Assembly: GCA_038501785.1 (NCBI GenBank)
Contig: JBAMJR010000089.1
Span: 5,312,001 to 5,376,000 of the forward strand
DNA: 64,000 bases
Source of the DNA: Myoxocephalus aenaeus
Lineage: Eukaryota > Chordata > Actinopteri > Perciformes > Cottidae
Direction: 5' to 3'
The notes beneath the pieces are model-generated. The model saw nothing but the letters and a program-made list of their open reading frames with translations, was not told where the DNA came from and ran no database searches. Of the stretch, positions 63,501 through 64,000 are shown piece by piece; position 1 is the stretch's first letter, and the number at the start of each line of letters is the position of its first letter. The translations under genes were made by a program, and so were the position numbers.

Positions 63501-63899
63501 AGCAAATTTCTTGCACGTGAAAACCTACTGTGATAATAAATACTGGCAAATATAGCTATTCATCCAATAGGCCGACATTTACATGTAGATATTTTCACCA
63601 GTCCCCTCAGCCAACAAGGCCCAAAGAAATTGCTTACCTATGATTTATAGTAAAAACGCCTAACGCCATGCTCACATGAACAAAAGATAAAAATTAAGAA
63701 TTAACCATACATTTAGAAATGTGGAAAGTGCCTTTTGAGAGTGCAGGCTGATAGAACAGAGGAGCCATACCTGCTCGCACAAGTTGAGATCAATCACGCG
63801 GATGGGCTTCTTGGCATGGTCATTCTTGTAATACTCCAATACGTCTGGGTCGCCCGTCAGACGGCCGCTGCGAAGAACAAACCACCGCTTCTTCCATGC
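46352..63899 (-). CDS. gab1: gab1, GRB2-associated binding protein 1 (ten exons, 5' exon outside window)
   Basis: Docking adaptor acting at the plasma membrane below receptor tyrosine kinases such as Met and EGFR. Its PH domain binds phosphoinositides, and phosphorylated tyrosines recruit PI3K p85, SHP2 and Crk. Coding pieces (minus strand): 63899-63771, 61364-61199, 57803-57578, 56919-56234, 54463-54369, 53601-53301, 49646-49553, 48932-48809, 46742-46614, 46510-46352. All junctions have AG/GT borders, phases match throughout, and the sum is 2109 nt (702 codons plus stop). Visible hallmarks are AWKKRWFVLRSG and MNKWVRCICDICGF in the PH domain, PPPRPPKP and NLKPDRK (GRB2 SH3 RxxK sites), two YVPM and one YVAM, PPPAHMGFRSSPKTPPRRP (Met-binding segment), and EYLDLDLDSGK and VDYVVVDQQ (SHP2 sites). 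With the missing first ~24 residues the protein would be about 726 aa, close to mammalian GAB1 (about 694-724). Only the start exon is absent. No frameshift or internal stop was seen. Identity is near certain; exon ends were set by eye. Confidence 0.97.
46614..46742 (-). CDS. gab1: gab1 exon: first SHP2 site (EYLDLDLDSGK)
   Basis: 129 nt, phase 0 at both ends; acceptor TATGTAG, donor AGGAAG followed by GTAGGA. It encodes NMKLGAPMTADGGSSPMVKP, GDKQVEYLDLDLDSGK and STPPRK. The EYLDLDLD tyrosine corresponds to human Tyr627, one half of the bisphosphorylated SHP2-binding motif. Confidence 0.95.
47829..47900 (-). CDS. gab1: putative gab1 cassette exon (24 codons, in frame)
   Basis: Between the YVAM exon (ends phase 0) and the next constitutive exon (starts phase 0) lies a 72-nt open block. 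It has a long pyrimidine tract and GTAGAGAG just upstream and GAGGAG followed by GTGAGC downstream. The peptide starts ESFYCTVPITPV and ends EVEDLYIIEE, acidic with two tyrosines. Three overlapping AGs occur; only the last keeps the frame (72 nt), while the first would give 76 nt and a frameshift. I do not recall this segment in mammalian GAB1, so it may be a fish-specific or minor isoform exon, or a pseudo-exon. Confidence 0.5.
48809..48932 (-). CDS. gab1: gab1 exon: third YxxM site (YVAM)
   Basis: Acceptor CTGCTCAG, then T CTT TCT AGG (completing Asp, then LSRFPM). Donor CCA followed by GTATGT, ending in phase 0. It encodes RPASVHSTASSTDSEDCDEN followed by the YVAM PI3K-type motif. Human GAB1 has YVPM here; the consensus YxxM is kept. 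A second AG nine bases downstream could act as an in-frame alternative acceptor. Confidence 0.92.
49553..49646 (-). CDS. gab1: gab1 exon: PAPLEIKPLPEWEE block
   Basis: 94 nt, acceptor GCTTCAG, donor CGGGA followed by GTAAGT. It encodes RPAPLEIKPLPEWEE, then IRSPVTRSFAR, matching the conserved GAB1 segment after the second GRB2 site. Ends in phase 2, completed by the next exon to give Asp. Confidence 0.94.
51394..51445. repeat. (CA)n microsatellite in a gab1 intron
   Basis: About 26 CA units between the YVAM-side and Met-binding exons. Confidence 0.97.
53301..53601 (-). CDS. gab1: gab1 exon: two YVPM PI3K sites and Met-binding segment
   Basis: 301 nt, acceptor CCCTCAG, donor AAAG followed by GTGAGA. 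It encodes VDQNYVPMNANSP and PNYVPMTPST, both YxxM consensus sites for p85 SH2 domains. It continues with KQVPPPAHMGFRSSPK and TPPRRP, the Met-binding region, and PPPVDRNLKPDRK, the second GRB2 RxxK site. Confidence 0.96.
54369..54463 (-). CDS. gab1: gab1 exon: SQDCYDIPR block
   Basis: Acceptor TTCCAG and donor TACTTT followed by GTAAGT; 95 nt, ending in phase 0. It encodes GSQDCYDIPRSFPSEKSC (a YDIP Crk/PLC-gamma-type site) and a short serine/phenylalanine tail. Confidence 0.94.
56234..56919 (-). CDS. gab1: gab1 large exon: Crk-docking YxxP region and GRB2-binding RxxK site
   Basis: The largest exon (686 nt; about residues 174-402 of the in-window protein). In order it shows KSTSSETDLNDNLPSH, a YDSPPS Crk-type motif, YHLP, ELYVFNTPS, NLSISYDIPPTPG, TYQVPRT, PPPRPPKP (atypical GRB2 C-SH3 RxxK site), YYVPRSAS, YCVPT, and NTIGTVDCSRLRK. 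These follow human GAB1 order exactly. The proline- and serine-rich composition fits an intrinsically disordered docking tail. Borders are CCTCAG at the acceptor and CGCAAAG followed by GTTTGT at the donor. Confidence 0.96.
57578..57803 (-). CDS. gab1: gab1 exon: post-PH linker (EAAKAAHQ ... SKKPEPNR)
   Basis: Acceptor CCTGCAG, with two bases completing the Glu codon from the previous exon. Donor AACAG followed by GTGAGT, phase 2. It carries PPPYQPVNVRHLES and EEPQDYLWLVNCESKKPEPNR, matching the PPPYQ...DPQDYLLLINC block of mammalian GAB1. The N-terminal half (alanine-rich, GLVVDTAPHPALG) is the least conserved part. Confidence 0.94.
57998..58264. mobile_element. hAT MITE (267 bp) in a gab1 intron
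   Basis: Starts CAGTGGTTCTCAAATGGGGG and ends GGTTGAGAACCACTG, inverted termini of the hAT type, with GGGGGTACGTGA and CAGGGGGTAC inside. Perfect 8-bp target duplication CTATATTG at 57990-57997 and 58265-58272. No coding capacity. Confidence 0.95.
60445..60560. repeat. A-rich run followed by (GA)n, gab1 intron
   Basis: About 25 bp of A (one G) followed by 91 bp of GA units with a few GC breaks. The whole is purine-only on the plus strand apart from four C. Confidence 0.97.
61199..61364 (-). CDS. gab1: gab1 exon: PH domain, second part
   Basis: Acceptor CTTCAG, then GTG GAC GCT GGG (VDAG). Donor GACGAAG followed by GTAAAC, ending in phase 1. It encodes FIFDIKTIDRVFYLVADTEDEMNK-type PH strands, the C-terminal helix with NKWVRCICDICGF, and NPTDE just after the domain. 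A LINE sits about 30 bp upstream of the acceptor on the opposite strand. Confidence 0.96.
61395..62872 (+). mobile_element. 5'-truncated non-LTR retrotransposon (LINE) in a gab1 intron
   Basis: Reverse transcriptase ORF without the endonuclease part, broken by stops, followed by a short 3' UTR (AATAAAAGTTTGATTGATTG) and a (GATT)n tail. It lies antisense to gab1. I place it in the broad jockey/CR1/L2/Rex1-like group without assigning a clade. Confidence 0.88.
61440..62768 (+). pseudogene. LINE reverse transcriptase remnant
   Basis: Pieces in order are VPVIKDRAGKVGNLDNYRSI (about 61540-61600), FIDASKAFDRVNHGKLFLKC (catalytic Asp), GVSNGVRQGGILSPVLF, INHIMYADDLVIFSPC (YADD active site), YNARKSAMLICR, KYLGH and LFRAYCTPLYTCVLQLEHLW, ending RYQSHLWRHWYSYLF. 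Frame changes occur at about 61740, 62005 (frame shifts before YIDDLS) and 62240. Stops follow at TAG 61656 and elsewhere, so it is inactive. Confidence 0.88.
63771..63899 (-). CDS. gab1: gab1 exon: PH domain, first part in window (43 codons)
   Basis: Starts after a TCTGCAG acceptor at GCA TGG (Ala-Trp) and ends at GAG CAG before GTATGG, phase 0 at both ends. It encodes PH strands beginning AWKKRWFVLRSG and ending IDLNLCEQ, including DVLEYYKNDHAKKPIR. The preceding exon with the initiator Met must lie beyond 64000. Confidence 0.95.
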
Positions 63900-64000
63900 C
63901 TGCAGAGAAAGGAGGCCAAAGGTTATATGTGTGTTCTCACAATGACTGCTCCATTCTTGCCTGACCGCTGGCCGAATGCTTTATTTTTCATGTTTAGCCA

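Noticed and set aside
1..64000. CRISPR arrays, rRNA or tRNA genes
   Set aside because: No spaced identical direct repeats, no rRNA core sequence and no cloverleaf-like segment with A and B boxes were seen.

Overview
This is vertebrate nuclear DNA, almost certainly from a teleost fish. It is AT-rich, full of microsatellites, and dense in fish-type DNA transposons (hAT, Tc1, many non-autonomous elements), L2-like LINE tails and a V-SINE-like core. There are no bacterial-style operons. Coding sequence is split into short exons with GT-AG borders.

One protein-coding gene can be identified with confidence: gab1 (GRB2-associated binding protein 1), on the minus strand from 63899 down to a stop at 46352-46354. 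Ten coding exons join in a single open frame of 702 codons plus stop. The missing 5' piece (start codon and first ~24 residues) lies beyond the right edge. The exons encode most of an N-terminal PH domain, a long tyrosine- and proline-rich docking region (YxxP Crk sites, RxxK GRB2 SH3 sites, three YxxM PI3K sites, the Met-binding segment) and the C-terminal pair of SHP2 sites. An in-frame 72-nt exon-like block at 47829-47900 looks like a cassette exon not in the protein I know. The gab1 introns hold a 5'-truncated LINE (about 61395-62872), a 267-bp hAT MITE with perfect target duplication (57998-58264), and long (GA)n and (CA)n tracts.

Downstream of gab1 (left side, 1-44 kb) I find no recognisable host coding exon. 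A CpG-containing patch at about 43480-44110 has CRE and ETS-type motifs and a strong minus-strand splice donor. It may be the promoter and first untranslated exon of another minus-strand transcript. The rest is transposon-rich or non-repetitive sequence.

Elements delimited by their own ends are: an hAT at 4051-5347 with nested L2 and SINE pieces; a 2.72-kb element at 7480-10202 with about 324-bp terminal inverted repeats, TTAA at both ends and a broken gene for a protein family I cannot assign; an hAT at 10610-11890; a Tc1 relic at about 15800-17080 split by a GC-rich insertion; an hAT at 18982-21205 that landed in a perfect 48-bp palindrome and carries a nested fold-back element; and a large inverted repeat at 39964-41143. 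The 7480-10202 element is the best candidate for something undescribed.
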